DNA of 64,000 bases from Ensifer sp. IC3342 (GTDB taxonomy: Bacteria; Pseudomonadota; Alphaproteobacteria; Rhizobiales; Rhizobiaceae). Below the pieces are notes generated by a model. The model saw only the letters and a list, made by a program, of their open reading frames with translations. It was not told where the DNA came from and did no database searches. This document shows positions 9,075-17,572 of this stretch, one piece after another. A program made the position numbers and the translations under genes. Every line of letters begins with the position of its first letter. Position 1 is the stretch's first letter. The stretch covers positions 1-64,000 of the forward strand of contig NZ_JADYVE010000007.1 in assembly GCF_020193655.1 (NCBI RefSeq), written 5' to 3'.

Positions 9075-9659
9075 ATGACGGAAAAATCGACAACCGCGCC
9101 GAGTGCACAGTCTCCGGATGCCGACCTGATCGGCCCGGACAGGTCGTTGCTGATCGTGGATGACGACGGGCCGTTCCTGCGCCGTCTTGCGCGGGCGATG
9201 GAAGCGCGGGGCTTCACGGTCGATATCGCTGAGTCGGTCGCCGAAGGCATCGCCAAGGCCAAGAGCAACCCGCCGAAGCACGCCGTCATCGATCTCCGGC
9301 TCGGCGACGGCAGCGGGCTCGACGTGATCGAAGCCATCCGCGGGCGCCGTGACGACACGCGAATGATCATGCTCACCGGTTATGGCAATATCGCCACCGC
9401 CGTGAATGCGGTCAAACTCGGCGCGGTCGACTATCTCGCAAAGCCGGCCGACGCCGACGACATCTTCGCCGCGCTCGTCCAACGCCAGGGCGAGAGGGTG
9501 GAGCCGCCGGAAAATCCGATGTCCGCGGACCGGGTCCGTTGGGAACACATCCAGCGTGTCTACGAGATGTGCGAACGCAACGTTTCGGAAACGGCCCGCC
9601 GGCTCAACATGCACCGCAGAACGCTGCAACGTATTCTGGCGAAGCGCGCCCCGAAATAG
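9075..9659 (+). CDS. actR: Response regulator ActR (RegA/PrrA family)
   Basis: A 194-residue response regulator. The receiver domain carries acidic residues in LLIVDDDG, the phosphoacceptor aspartate D73 in HAVIDLRLGDG, the switch threonine in IMLTGYG and the lysine in LAKPAD. The C-terminal 45 residues form a Fis-type helix-turn-helix (ETARRLNMHRRTLQRILAKR), the almost invariant DNA-binding end of RegA/PrrA/ActR proteins. It pairs with the ActS kinase upstream. The family activates or represses genes for CO2 fixation, nitrogen fixation, acid tolerance and respiration when oxygen or redox state changes. Confidence 0.95.
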   Translation: MTEKSTTAPSAQSPDADLIGPDRSLLIVDDDGPFLRRLARAMEARGFTVDIAESVAEGIAKAKSNPPKHAVIDLRLGDGSGLDVIEAIRGRRDDTRMIMLTGYGNIATAVNAVKLGAVDYLAKPADADDIFAALVQRQGERVEPPENPMSADRVRWEHIQRVYEMCERNVSETARRLNMHRRTLQRILAKRAPK

Positions 9660-9674
9660 GCGGGCGCCGACACA

Positions 9675-9743
9675 ATTGCCCCTCATCCCGCTGCCGCGAC
9701 CTTCTCCCCGCAGGGCGGGGAGAAGGTTAGGGTGAGGGGCAAA
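9675..9743. repeat. RIME-like palindromic intergenic repeat, copy 1
   Basis: A long inverted repeat: TTGCCCCTCA at the left end pairs with TGAGGGGCAA at the right, with an inner CCTTCTCCCCGC / GCGGGGAGAAGG stem. A second copy lies at 11291-11356. Elements of this make-up are scattered through rhizobial genomes between genes. Here it fills the gap between convergent actR and mmcB and could serve as a two-way terminator. Confidence 0.8.
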
Positions 9744-9757
9744 CTCACTCCAACTCG

Positions 9758-10282
9758 CTAGTCGCGCGACCCGCCGATGATGTCGCGAATCGATTCGCCG
9801 AGTTCCCCGTTTCGCTCCGCCGCCCACTCAGCAAGCATCAGTCGCTGCGCCGCCGTCCGGGCGAATGACTGGACGACGGACTTGCGTGTCGCCGGCGCCA
9901 GGCGGTGTTCCGGTGCCTCGCGCAGCATGTGCGCCCCGTAGCCATCGGAAAGCAGCAGGCCGCATTCCTCCGGAAAGATGTCCAGCGGCACCTCCCCATG
10001 CGTCGCGAAGAACAGCCGGTCGCAATGCAGCCGATACTCGGGCCACTTGCGATCCACGCGAAAATCCTCGATCGACGTCTTGATCTCGACGATCCAGATT
10101 TCGCCCTTTGCCGAAAGCGAGATGAGATCGGCGCGTCTGCCGCTTGCGAGCGTCAACTCGGGCAGGACGGCATGCCGGAGTTCCGCAAGCAGCCGCTGAA
10201 CGCCGCGGCGCACCTTCATCGCCCGTTCGGACTGGCGTCCGTCGGCCAGCGGATTATCTCCATGGATCGATAGGATCGTCAT
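9758..10282 (-). CDS. mmcB: MmcB family DNA repair protein
   Basis: A 174-residue protein of the alphaproteobacterial MmcB family, in Caulobacter an SOS-associated DNA repair factor. The pattern GRRADLISL followed by IWIVEIKTS (about residues 48-73) gives the D...E-x-K signature of the PD-(D/E)XK nuclease fold, suggesting an endonuclease-like core. GAGAG precedes the ATG at 10282. It is convergent with actR and divergent from the L,D-transpeptidase gene. No LexA box was recognised upstream by eye. Confidence 0.8.
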   Translation of the reverse strand: MTILSIHGDNPLADGRQSERAMKVRRGVQRLLAELRHAVLPELTLASGRRADLISLSAKGEIWIVEIKTSIEDFRVDRKWPEYRLHCDRLFFATHGEVPLDIFPEECGLLLSDGYGAHMLREAPEHRLAPATRKSVVQSFARTAAQRLMLAEWAAERNGELGESIRDIIGGSRD

Positions 10283-10300
10283 CGGTTCACTCTCGCAATA

Positions 10301-10347
10301 AGCAATTCCAGGAAAAGTGTGAAGCGGTTTTCCGTCCGGAATTGCGT
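10301..10347. repeat. Family C palindromic element (GGAAAAGTGTG type), copy 1
   Basis: Arms GCAATTCC (10302-10309) and GGAATTGC (10338-10345) enclose an inner GGAAAA/TTTTCC stem around GTGTGAAGCGG. The same core recurs at 24907-24960, 28334-28380 and 54110-54153. It lies just upstream of mmcB, in the 250-bp gap shared with the divergent transpeptidase gene. Confidence 0.7.
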
Positions 10348-10533
10348 CGCTTTAGCGCCTCTCGCTCCGCCATTTTGTTGCAAAAAAGCAATCGTCACGG
10401 AATTTACACTTTTCGGCCAAATTGCGGCCGCGCAGTCCCTTGCGCGGCGCGATGCAATCGAAAATAAGCTGATGGCGCTGACGGCCGGGCACCCTCCCTC
10501 CCGTATTTCCTTACTTCCTTTCACGAGACCTCC

Positions 10534-11208
10534 ATGCGCTTCCGCAACGCTATCCTTTTGTGCAGCCTGGCCGCCACTGTCGTCCTTGCCGGTTGCTCGC
10601 AAACGACGTCCACGACCGGCTCTCGACCTGAGGGCCAGAAAATTGCGACGAATCAGATCTTTACCGGCAATTACGGCGCAGTCGAGGATCACGGCTACGC
10701 GCTTCCTGCGATTCCGATCAACCGCGTCGACCAGCGTTTCCATCGCCAGATCGTCGATTACGCGACAAAGGAACGTCCAGGCACGATCGTCGTCAACACG
10801 CCGAATCGCTTCCTCTACTATGTCCTGCCCGGCGGCAAGGCGGTACGCTACGGCATCGGCGTCGGCAAGGCCGGCTTCGCCTGGGAAGGCGAGGCCTATG
10901 TCGCCTGGAAACAGGAATGGCCGACCTGGCATCCGCCGAAGGAAATGGCTGAGCGCAAGCCGGAAGTCGCAAAATATGTCGAAGACGGCATGGGCCCCGG
11001 CATCAGCAATCCGCTCGGCGCACGCGCCCTCTATCTCTTCAACGACGAGGGCCGGGATACGCTCTTCCGCCTGCACGGAACGCCGGAATGGGCGTCGATC
11101 GGCACGGCCGCATCGTCGGGCTGCATCCGGCTGATGAACCAGGACATCATCGATCTCTATTCGCGTGTCCGGCCGGGCAAGGGTGCAAGAGTCGTCGTTC
11201 AGCAGTAA
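10534..11208 (+). CDS. L,D-transpeptidase, YkuD family lipoprotein
   Basis: A 224-residue lipoprotein. The lipobox LAGC places the lipidated cysteine at residue 21. The YkuD catalytic domain spans about 85-224 and ends with the active-site signature: HGTPEW, then about 13 residues on SSGCIRL with the nucleophilic cysteine. The enzyme family makes 3-3 cross-links in peptidoglycan or attaches lipoproteins to it in the periplasm. Polar-growing rhizobia have many such enzymes, and paralogue identity cannot be told here. The ribosome site is weak (GAG about 8 bases ahead). Confidence 0.9.
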   Translation: MRFRNAILLCSLAATVVLAGCSQTTSTTGSRPEGQKIATNQIFTGNYGAVEDHGYALPAIPINRVDQRFHRQIVDYATKERPGTIVVNTPNRFLYYVLPGGKAVRYGIGVGKAGFAWEGEAYVAWKQEWPTWHPPKEMAERKPEVAKYVEDGMGPGISNPLGARALYLFNDEGRDTLFRLHGTPEWASIGTAASSGCIRLMNQDIIDLYSRVRPGKGARVVVQQ

Positions 11209-11228
11209 CGCTGCCGCGTTTTAATAAT

Positions 11229-11266
11229 GAGAGGGCCGTCGGTCGATGCCGCCGGCCTCTTTGTTT
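11229..11266 (+). terminator. Terminator-like hairpin after the L,D-transpeptidase gene
   Basis: GAGGGCCGTCGG and CCGCCGGCCTC pair with one mismatch or bulge around a short loop, followed by TTTGTTTG. It lies 20 bases past the transpeptidase stop. Confidence 0.6.
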
Positions 11267-11290
11267 GATTTAACACCGCCTACGTGCCGA

Positions 11291-11356
11291 TTTGCCCCTC
11301 ACCCTAGCCTTCTCCCCGCCCGCGGGGAGAAGGTGGCCGGCGGGCCGGATGAGGGC
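11291..11356. repeat. RIME-like palindromic intergenic repeat, copy 2
   Basis: Shares the GCCCCTCACCCTA...CCTTCTCCCCGC...GCGGGGAGAAGG blocks with 9675-9743, but its right arm has diverged (GGCCGGATGAGGGC). It lies between the convergent transpeptidase and malate synthase genes. Confidence 0.75.
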
Positions 11357-11360
11357 CCAC

Positions 11361-13532
11361 TTATGCCCCTAGCTTCGCCTTCAATTCCAGACGACGGCGA
11401 TGCAGGACCGGCTCGGTGTAGCCGTTCGGTTGCTCGCGTCCCTTGAGGACGAGGTCCAACGCGGCCTGGAAAGCGATCGATTCGTCGAAGCGGCCGGCCA
11501 TCGGTGTGTAGTTCTCGTCATCGGCGTTCTGCTGGTCGACGACGGCCGCCATTCGCTTCATCGTGTCGACGATCTGCATCTCGCTGACTATGCCATGGTG
11601 CAGCCAGTTCGCCATGTGCTGCGCCGAAATGCGCAGGGTCGCGCGATCTTCCATCAGGCCGATATTGTTGATGTCCGGCACCTTGGAGCAGCCGACGCCC
11701 TGGTGGACCCAGCGCACGACATAGCCGAGGATCCCTTGCGCATTATTGTCGAGCTCTCGCTGGATTTCGGCCTCGGTCCAGTTCGGCCGCTCCGCCGCCG
11801 GCACAGAGAGAATATCGCCGAGCTTGGCACGCGGCCGGTTCTTCAGGCCCTTCTGAACTTCTGCGACGTTGATGCGGTGGTAGTGCGTCGCGTGCAGCGT
11901 CGCCGCCGTCGGCGATGGTACCCACGCGGTGTTCGCGCCCGCCTGCGGATGGGCAATCTTCTGTTCGAGCATCGCCGCCATCAAATCCGGCATTGCCCAC
12001 ATGCCCTTGCCGATCTGCGCGTGGCCGGAAAGCCCGCACTCGAGGCCGATGTCGACGTTCCAGTTCTCATAGGCCGTGATCCACGCGGCCTGCTTCATGT
12101 CGCCCTTGCGAATCATCGGGCCGGCTTCCATCGAGGTGTGGATCTCATCGCCGGTCCGGTCGAGGAAGCCGGTGTTGATGAAGACGACACGCTCGCGGGC
12201 GGCGCGGATGCATTCTTTCAGGTTGACGGTGGTGCGCCGCTCCTCATCCATAATGCCCATCTTCATGGTCTTCGCCGGCATTCCAAGGGCCGCTTCGACG
12301 CGCGCGAAGATTTCGCAGGCAAAGGCAACTTCTTCCGGCCCATGCATCTTCGGCTTGACGACATAGATCGAACCCGAACGCGAATTCGCCCTGCGGCCGT
12401 TAGGCCCGATGTCGTGAAGCGCGATCAGGGCCGTGATCATGGCGTCCATGAGTCCTTCCGGGACCTCTCGGTCTTCTCGGTCGAGGATCGCCGGATTGGT
12501 CATCAGGTGGCCGACATTGCGCACCAGCATCAGCGAGCGTCCGGGCAGCGTCAGCGCCGCTCCGTTCGGGCTTGTGTAGAGACGATCGGCATTGAGCTTG
12601 CGGGTGAATGTCCTGCCGCCCTTCGTAACCTCTTCCTCGAGGTCGCCCTTCATCAGACCCAGCCAGTTGCGGTAGACGACGACCTTGTCTTCGGCATCGA
12701 CGGCGGCAACGGAGTCCTCGCAGTCCATGATCGTCGTGATCGCCGATTCGATGATGATGTCGGAAACGTTAGCCGGATCATCCTTGCCGATCGGCGTCGT
12801 CGCATCGAGAACGATGACGACATGAAGATTGTTTTGGCGCAGAACGATTTCCGACGGCGCTTCGGCAGAGCCGGAATAACCGGCGAAACGAGACGGATCA
12901 GCTAGCGCCGTCTTCGTGCCGTCCGCAAGCACGATCGCAAGCGCAGCGCCTTCAACCTTCAACGCAGTCACATCGCTCCAGCGGCCCTCGGCGAGCGGAG
13001 CGCTCGCATCCAGAAAGTCCCGAGCCCAGGCGATGACCTTGGCGCCGCGCTTCGGATTGTAGCCCTTGCCACGCTCCGCGCCGTCAGTATCGGGAATTGC
13101 GTCGGTGCCGTAGAGCGCATCATAGAGCGAGCCCCAGCGGGCGTTGGCGGCGTTCAGTGCATAGCGCGCATTCATCACCGGCACGACGAGTTGCGGTCCG
13201 GCGATCGTCGCGATCTCGGGATCGACATTCGCGGTTGAGACCGAAAAGGCCGGGCCTTCCGGTAGAAGATAACCGATCTGCCTCAGAAAGGCCTCGTAGG
13301 CGTCGAGATCGACGGGCGCGCCGTTGTCCCGATACCAGGCGTCTAGCTGCGCCTGCATGTCGTCGCGTTTGGCCAGAAGCGCCCGGTTCTTCGGCGCGAG
13401 ATCGTGGACGAGTTCAGCGAGAGTGGAAAAGAACCGCTCTGGGTCGACCCCCGTACCCGGCATCGCCCCTTCGACCAGGAAGCGGTGAAGCCCCGCATCG
13501 ATCTTCAAGCCATATTTCTCAACGCGGTCCAT
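11361..13532 (-). CDS. glcB: Malate synthase G
   Basis: A 723-residue protein of the usual malate synthase G length. It condenses glyoxylate with acetyl-CoA to malate, in the glyoxylate bypass and glycolate use. The active-site region [17 protein letters not shown] and the [13 protein letters not shown] segment are clear, and the C-terminal part contains [26 protein letters not shown]. An in-frame TTG 23 codons upstream is ignored because the ATG at 13532 has AGGAG at good spacing and matches the family start (MDRVEKYGL). No glycolate oxidase genes are adjacent. Confidence 0.96.
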   Translation of the reverse strand: MDRVEKYGLKIDAGLHRFLVEGAMPGTGVDPERFFSTLAELVHDLAPKNRALLAKRDDMQAQLDAWYRDNGAPVDLDAYEAFLRQIGYLLPEGPAFSVSTANVDPEIATIAGPQLVVPVMNARYALNAANARWGSLYDALYGTDAIPDTDGAERGKGYNPKRGAKVIAWARDFLDASAPLAEGRWSDVTALKVEGAALAIVLADGTKTALADPSRFAGYSGSAEAPSEIVLRQNNLHVVIVLDATTPIGKDDPANVSDIIIESAITTIMDCEDSVAAVDAEDKVVVYRNWLGLMKGDLEEEVTKGGRTFTRKLNADRLYTSPNGAALTLPGRSLMLVRNVGHLMTNPAILDREDREVPEGLMDAMITALIALHDIGPNGRRANSRSGSIYVVKPKMHGPEEVAFACEIFARVEAALGMPAKTMKMGIMDEERRTTVNLKECIRAARERVVFINTGFLDRTGDEIHTSMEAGPMIRKGDMKQAAWITAYENWNVDIGLECGLSGHAQIGKGMWAMPDLMAAMLEQKIAHPQAGANTAWVPSPTAATLHATHYHRINVAEVQKGLKNRPRAKLGDILSVPAAERPNWTEAEIQRELDNNAQGILGYVVRWVHQGVGCSKVPDINNIGLMEDRATLRISAQHMANWLHHGIVSEMQIVDTMKRMAAVVDQQNADDENYTPMAGRFDESIAFQAALDLVLKGREQPNGYTEPVLHRRRLELKAKLGA

Positions 13533-13745
13533 GCGACAGCTCCTGAAATCTCTGTTTTCGGTATTCCGATAAGTAGGGGCGGGATGCAGATGGGGAAGCA
13601 CGTCGACCCTCTCACGCGCGCGGACAGTCTCTCATCAATCCTTTGCCTGTCAATTCCGCAAGGATGTGAAGAATTCTTTCCAAAATGGAAAAGATCGGCA
13701 TGCTGATAGGAGCCGCCGGCCGGCCGCGGATTTCCTCACCCCGTT

Positions 13746-15749
13746 CTAGTGATGCGCGACACGCGGCCGGCCGCTGGCGGAGGCGATGAACCGCGCCTCG
13801 ATCAGCTTTCGGCCGCCCTCGATCTCCGGCGCGTCGATCTCCTCCCACATCGTCGCCGCCGGCTCTGCGGCGCCGTTCGCGCGGGCGGTTTCAAGCGCCA
13901 TGGTCTGTGCGCGGTGCCGGGCGACCCCGAAAGCCTGCTCCTGATCGACAAAGCGTTCGCTCACGCCGGCGCCGTTGACGATGAAGATGCCCTCTTCAGG
14001 CGTCGTCACGAACACGGTGACGGAGGCCCTGACCTGCCCGACCACTGCGCCGACGGCATTCGCCACGTCCGCCTCGGCCGGTATCGCTGCATCTGTAGCC
14101 AGCATGTCGGCAATAGCCGGGTAATAAACGGGCGCCGAGGCGCCGAGACCGACAAGGGAACGATCGAGCCCAATCAAAAAGCGGACGATACCGGGCTCGC
14201 GCTTCAGGGCCCGATCGACAGCGAGCGACGTAGCGGGATCGATGGCGCCGGCGCCGTCCTCGCCGAGGCAGGCCTGCAGGACCACTTCCGAGGACTGCCG
14301 CGTCAGCCGGTCGACGATCATCTGCGCCAGCCCTTCGGCGGACGAGGCGATCGGCTGGCCGGAACCATCCTTCATGCGTGCCGCGATCTCGAGGCCCAGG
14401 CGCGCCGCCGCCCCATCCCACTGCGCCTGCCTGCCAAGCACATGCATCGCATCGGACGGGGTGATGCCACAGATATGGACCAGCCCGCGCGCCACAAGGC
14501 GGTCGAGCGTCGCCTTCTGCGGGGTGCTAAGAAGTACGTCCGCCAGCGCCACGGGCACCGTACCGATCCGATCGTATAGCGCCTGTTCCTGCGGCTGAAG
14601 GCCGCTTGCGAGGTGATCAGGCAGACCGGTCCGCACGGCGAGGCGACCGTCGTGACGTCCCGCATGTGTCGCGCGCAACTGCTTTTCGAGCACGGACAGC
14701 ACAGAATCGCCGTGCAAAGCCGCCGCGAGGCTCAGCGGCAGGAACCGGCGCGGACCGAGATCGATCTTTGCCTTGAGGCCGCGATCGTTGATCCGCACTT
14801 CCGAATCGCCACCGAGCCCATAGGTGCGCATGGCGACGGCCTCAACCATGGTGCGGTACCCGCCGACGACGGCGCCATCGGCATCCAGCCTCGGACGGCC
14901 CTTTTCAAGCACGGCGACGTCCGTGGTCGTGCCGCCGATATCCGAGACGACAGCGTTTTCAAGGCCAGTCAGATGCCGAGCGCCGACGAGGCTTGCAGCC
15001 GGTCCGGAAAGGATCGTCTCGATCGGCCGCAGCCGCGCTTCCGCTGCCGAGATCAGCGCACCGTCGCCGCGCACCACCATCATCGGCACGTGAATGCCGC
15101 GGACCTTCAAGAAATCCTCGCAGGAGCCGATCAGCCGATCGATCATCGACACCAGCCGGGCGTTAAGAAGTGTCGTCAGCGCGCGGCGCGGGCCGCCGAG
15201 CTTCGACGAAAGCTCATGGCTGCACGTTACCGGCAGGTGCGAAACCTCGCGGATGCGGTCGCGCACGCGCTTCTCGTGCGTCGGATTGCGCACCGCGAAA
15301 TAGCCGGCGATCGCGAAGGACGAGACCTGGTTCGCGAGTGTCGGCAGCGCCTCATCGAGCGCGCTCATGTCGAGCGGCGTCTCGCCGCCATGGACATTGT
15401 GCCCGCCGGGCAGGAAAAGCACGGGATCGGAGCCCAATGCTTCGAGCAGGCCGTCGCGCTTCAAATCCTCAGGGCCGAAGCCGATCATAACCAAGCCGGC
15501 TCTGCCGCCCTGCCCCTCGACCAGCGCGTTGGTGGCAAGCGTCGTGGAGAGCGAAACGAGGCTGATCGCGGTGACCGGAACTTTCGCCTTTTCGAGAACG
15601 GATTCCACCGCTTCGCCGATGCCGACCGCCAGATCATGGCGCGTCGTCAGCGCCTTGGCCTTGGCGATGACGCCCGCCGCTTCGCTGAAAAGAACGGCGT
15701 CGGTGTAGGTTCCGCCGGTGTCGATGCCGAGAAGAAGATGCGAGGTCAA
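13746..15749 (-). CDS. Hydantoinase/oxoprolinase family protein (HyuA type)
   Basis: A 667-residue protein of the HyuA/5-oxoprolinase/acetophenone carboxylase alpha-subunit family. The N-terminal actin-like ATP-binding motif GIDTGGTYTDAV is at residues 8-19, and the central VSDIGGTTTDVAVL is the second phosphate-binding motif. The family cleaves cyclic imides or carboxylates ketones with ATP, usually with a HyuB partner. No hyuB gene lies in this window, so the substrate is open. The start is a TTG at 15749; the next in-frame codon upstream is a stop, and the conserved LLLGIDTGG segment begins five codons in, so no other start is possible. Confidence 0.85.
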   Translation of the reverse strand: MTSHLLLGIDTGGTYTDAVLFSEAAGVIAKAKALTTRHDLAVGIGEAVESVLEKAKVPVTAISLVSLSTTLATNALVEGQGGRAGLVMIGFGPEDLKRDGLLEALGSDPVLFLPGGHNVHGGETPLDMSALDEALPTLANQVSSFAIAGYFAVRNPTHEKRVRDRIREVSHLPVTCSHELSSKLGGPRRALTTLLNARLVSMIDRLIGSCEDFLKVRGIHVPMMVVRGDGALISAAEARLRPIETILSGPAASLVGARHLTGLENAVVSDIGGTTTDVAVLEKGRPRLDADGAVVGGYRTMVEAVAMRTYGLGGDSEVRINDRGLKAKIDLGPRRFLPLSLAAALHGDSVLSVLEKQLRATHAGRHDGRLAVRTGLPDHLASGLQPQEQALYDRIGTVPVALADVLLSTPQKATLDRLVARGLVHICGITPSDAMHVLGRQAQWDGAAARLGLEIAARMKDGSGQPIASSAEGLAQMIVDRLTRQSSEVVLQACLGEDGAGAIDPATSLAVDRALKREPGIVRFLIGLDRSLVGLGASAPVYYPAIADMLATDAAIPAEADVANAVGAVVGQVRASVTVFVTTPEEGIFIVNGAGVSERFVDQEQAFGVARHRAQTMALETARANGAAEPAATMWEEIDAPEIEGGRKLIEARFIASASGRPRVAHH

Positions 15750-16066
15750 TTTCTGCTCAGTCCAGTGTTAAGGATCGGGAGGAGTCCCGAACGTGGAAGA
15801 ATCGTCCGGTGATAGGGCATATTTTCGGGAAAAACCACCGCGTGGAAACGACCTGTGCGCGTCTGATTAGCGCGGCATCTGATCAGATTGCAACGGTGCG
15901 GGCGATGATACCCCCCCTCTGCCCTGCCGGGCATCTCCCCCACAAGGGTGGAGATCGGCAAGTGGCGACGTCCCGTGCGATTAATCAGGCTGCGTGTTAC
16001 CGTCGAGTTTGCGGCTTCGGCCGTTGCGCGCTCAGGGCCCTCTCTTCTGGGGCCCACTCCGAGACC
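15750..16066. other. 317-bp gene-free gap between the hydantoinase and P450 genes
   Basis: Holds the repeat at 15908-15962 and otherwise no reading frame with convincing coding features. The part nearest 15750 should carry the hydantoinase promoter, but no strong -35/-10 pair was recognised. Confidence 0.6.
15908..15962. repeat. Rhizobiales-type interspersed repeat (GGGCATCTCCCCCACAAGGG block)
   Basis: A pyrimidine-rich block containing GCCCTGCCGGGCATCTCCC then ACAAGGGTGGAGATCGGCA. Its GATCTCC/GGAGATC and GCCC/GGGC segments can pair into a hairpin. From general knowledge this motif is common between genes in rhizobia and Brucella. It lies between two minus-strand genes. Confidence 0.55.
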
Positions 16067-17467
16067 CTACTCACCCCGCACCGACACCCTCATCGGCAGG
16101 CCGCCCCTCGGCTGGGTCGTCAGCCGTTGCACCGGCCAGGGGTGGGTCGCCTCGGTCAGATCGAAGCGGAAACGGTGCATCAGCACGCCGAGCGCGATGA
16201 CCGCCTCCTGCAAGGCGAAGGTCGCGCCGATACAGACGCGCGGGCCAGCACCGAAGGGCAGATACTGGAACCGGTTGATCTTCTCCCGGTTTTCGGGGAG
16301 GAAGCGCTCCGGCATGAACGCACGCGGCTTCTGCCAGTGAAGCTCGTGGCGGTGCAGGGTCCAAGGCATGATCAGCACCGTTATGCCTTTTTGGATCCGG
16401 ACGTATTCGCCGGCCGGCGATGTCCACTCATCTTCCTCGATCGCCGCGCGGTTGATCGACGGCGCCGGTGGATAGAGCCGCAGCGCCTCTTCGAAGGCGG
16501 CAAGCACATGCGGCATGCGATCAAGCCATTCGACCGGGTCAGCGCCGCTTGTCACCACCTCGTCTACCTCCCGCTCCATCACCTCGCGATAGGCCGGCGT
16601 ATTGGCGATGCAGTAAAGGGTCCAGGCGAGCGCCCGCGCCGTCGTTTCATGTCCGGCGCCGATGAAGGTCAGGATATTGTCTTCGATCTCGGACGTCGAA
16701 AGACCCTCGGGCCCCTCAAGCTGCAGCAGCAGCGTCAGGAAATCGTTCGGAACGCGCTCCGGCTCCTCGGCCATGCGCCGCCGACGCTGTGCCATCGTGT
16801 CGGACACGATGGACCGGAAGCGGTTCAGGACCTTCTTGCCGCCGATGCGGGTGAGGCGCGGCACCCACGGCGGCGCAACGAGGAGATCCATGGGGTCGAC
16901 GCGACCCATCCGGTGCAGCAACTCCTCGACGTTGCCCGCAAAGCCCTGCTTTTCGATCGCAATCTCGCCCGAAAAGAGGGTTTCAGCGAGGATCTCGAAG
17001 GTAAGCTCGGTCATGTCGACGGCGATATTGCTGTCGAAGGGCTCGGAGGCGGCGCGCTCGTAGCGCTCTGCGAATTCCTCCGCAACGCGGTGCATCTGGC
17101 CGGCAAAACCCTTGGCGTGCCGCGGCGTGAAAACGGGCGCCATCGCCTTGCGGCACCGCTTCCAGACATCCCCTTCCGCCGTCAGCAGGCCGTCGCGAAG
17201 GATCGGGCGCAGGATCAGCTGCCGGACGCTCGCCATCTCGTAGTTGCCGGCATTCTCCACGAGCACGTGGCGGATGAGGCCGGGATCGTTGACGATCAGG
17301 GTGCGTTGATTGATGAACTTCGTCTCGATCCAGGGCAGCGTGTAGGAGGGCTCGCCCCAGAGTTCCAGCGGATTGCGAAAGACCGTGCGGATGATTTGCA
17401 GCCGCGAGGGAATGCCGACGCGGGGTTCGGGCGCGGGCGGCTCGAAGGGTTCCGGTCGCGTGTCCAT
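16067..17467 (-). CDS. Cytochrome P450
   Basis: A 466-residue haem monooxygenase. The I-helix motif AGHETT, the K-helix EEALR and the haem-binding loop FGAGPRVCIG, with its axial cysteine, are all present. It has no membrane anchor, so it is soluble and depends on separate redox partners; none is encoded nearby. Sequence style (PERFLPENREKINRFQYLPFG) resembles fatty-acid hydroxylase-like class E P450s more than small camphor-type enzymes. ATG 17467 has GAAAGG upstream and is preferred over an in-frame ATG 25 codons earlier. On the minus strand a CTATAT box at 17508-17503 could be its -10. The substrate is unknown. Confidence 0.92.
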   Translation of the reverse strand: MDTRPEPFEPPAPEPRVGIPSRLQIIRTVFRNPLELWGEPSYTLPWIETKFINQRTLIVNDPGLIRHVLVENAGNYEMASVRQLILRPILRDGLLTAEGDVWKRCRKAMAPVFTPRHAKGFAGQMHRVAEEFAERYERAASEPFDSNIAVDMTELTFEILAETLFSGEIAIEKQGFAGNVEELLHRMGRVDPMDLLVAPPWVPRLTRIGGKKVLNRFRSIVSDTMAQRRRRMAEEPERVPNDFLTLLLQLEGPEGLSTSEIEDNILTFIGAGHETTARALAWTLYCIANTPAYREVMEREVDEVVTSGADPVEWLDRMPHVLAAFEEALRLYPPAPSINRAAIEEDEWTSPAGEYVRIQKGITVLIMPWTLHRHELHWQKPRAFMPERFLPENREKINRFQYLPFGAGPRVCIGATFALQEAVIALGVLMHRFRFDLTEATHPWPVQRLTTQPRGGLPMRVSVRGE

Positions 17468-17572
17468 GATAGGGGCCTTTCTCGATCGTCTACCGTTACA
17501 ATTATATAGGCGCAATCGAGGAAGATGCTTCACGTGAATCACAATTGAGCGAAGCGGACGAGCCTCACTCCG

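Noticed and set aside
10279..11134. Overlapping long frames on both strands over the L,D-transpeptidase gene
   Set aside because: The lipobox and catalytic cysteine motif identify the real frame; the others are arginine/serine-rich shadows.
11400..12905. 501-codon plus-strand frame opposite malate synthase G
   Set aside because: Mirror frame in GC-rich DNA; composition is low-complexity R/D/V and the minus strand holds a complete conserved enzyme.
14613..17509. Two long plus-strand frames opposite the hydantoinase and P450 genes
   Set aside because: Both run antisense to proteins with intact catalytic motifs and have no family resemblance.
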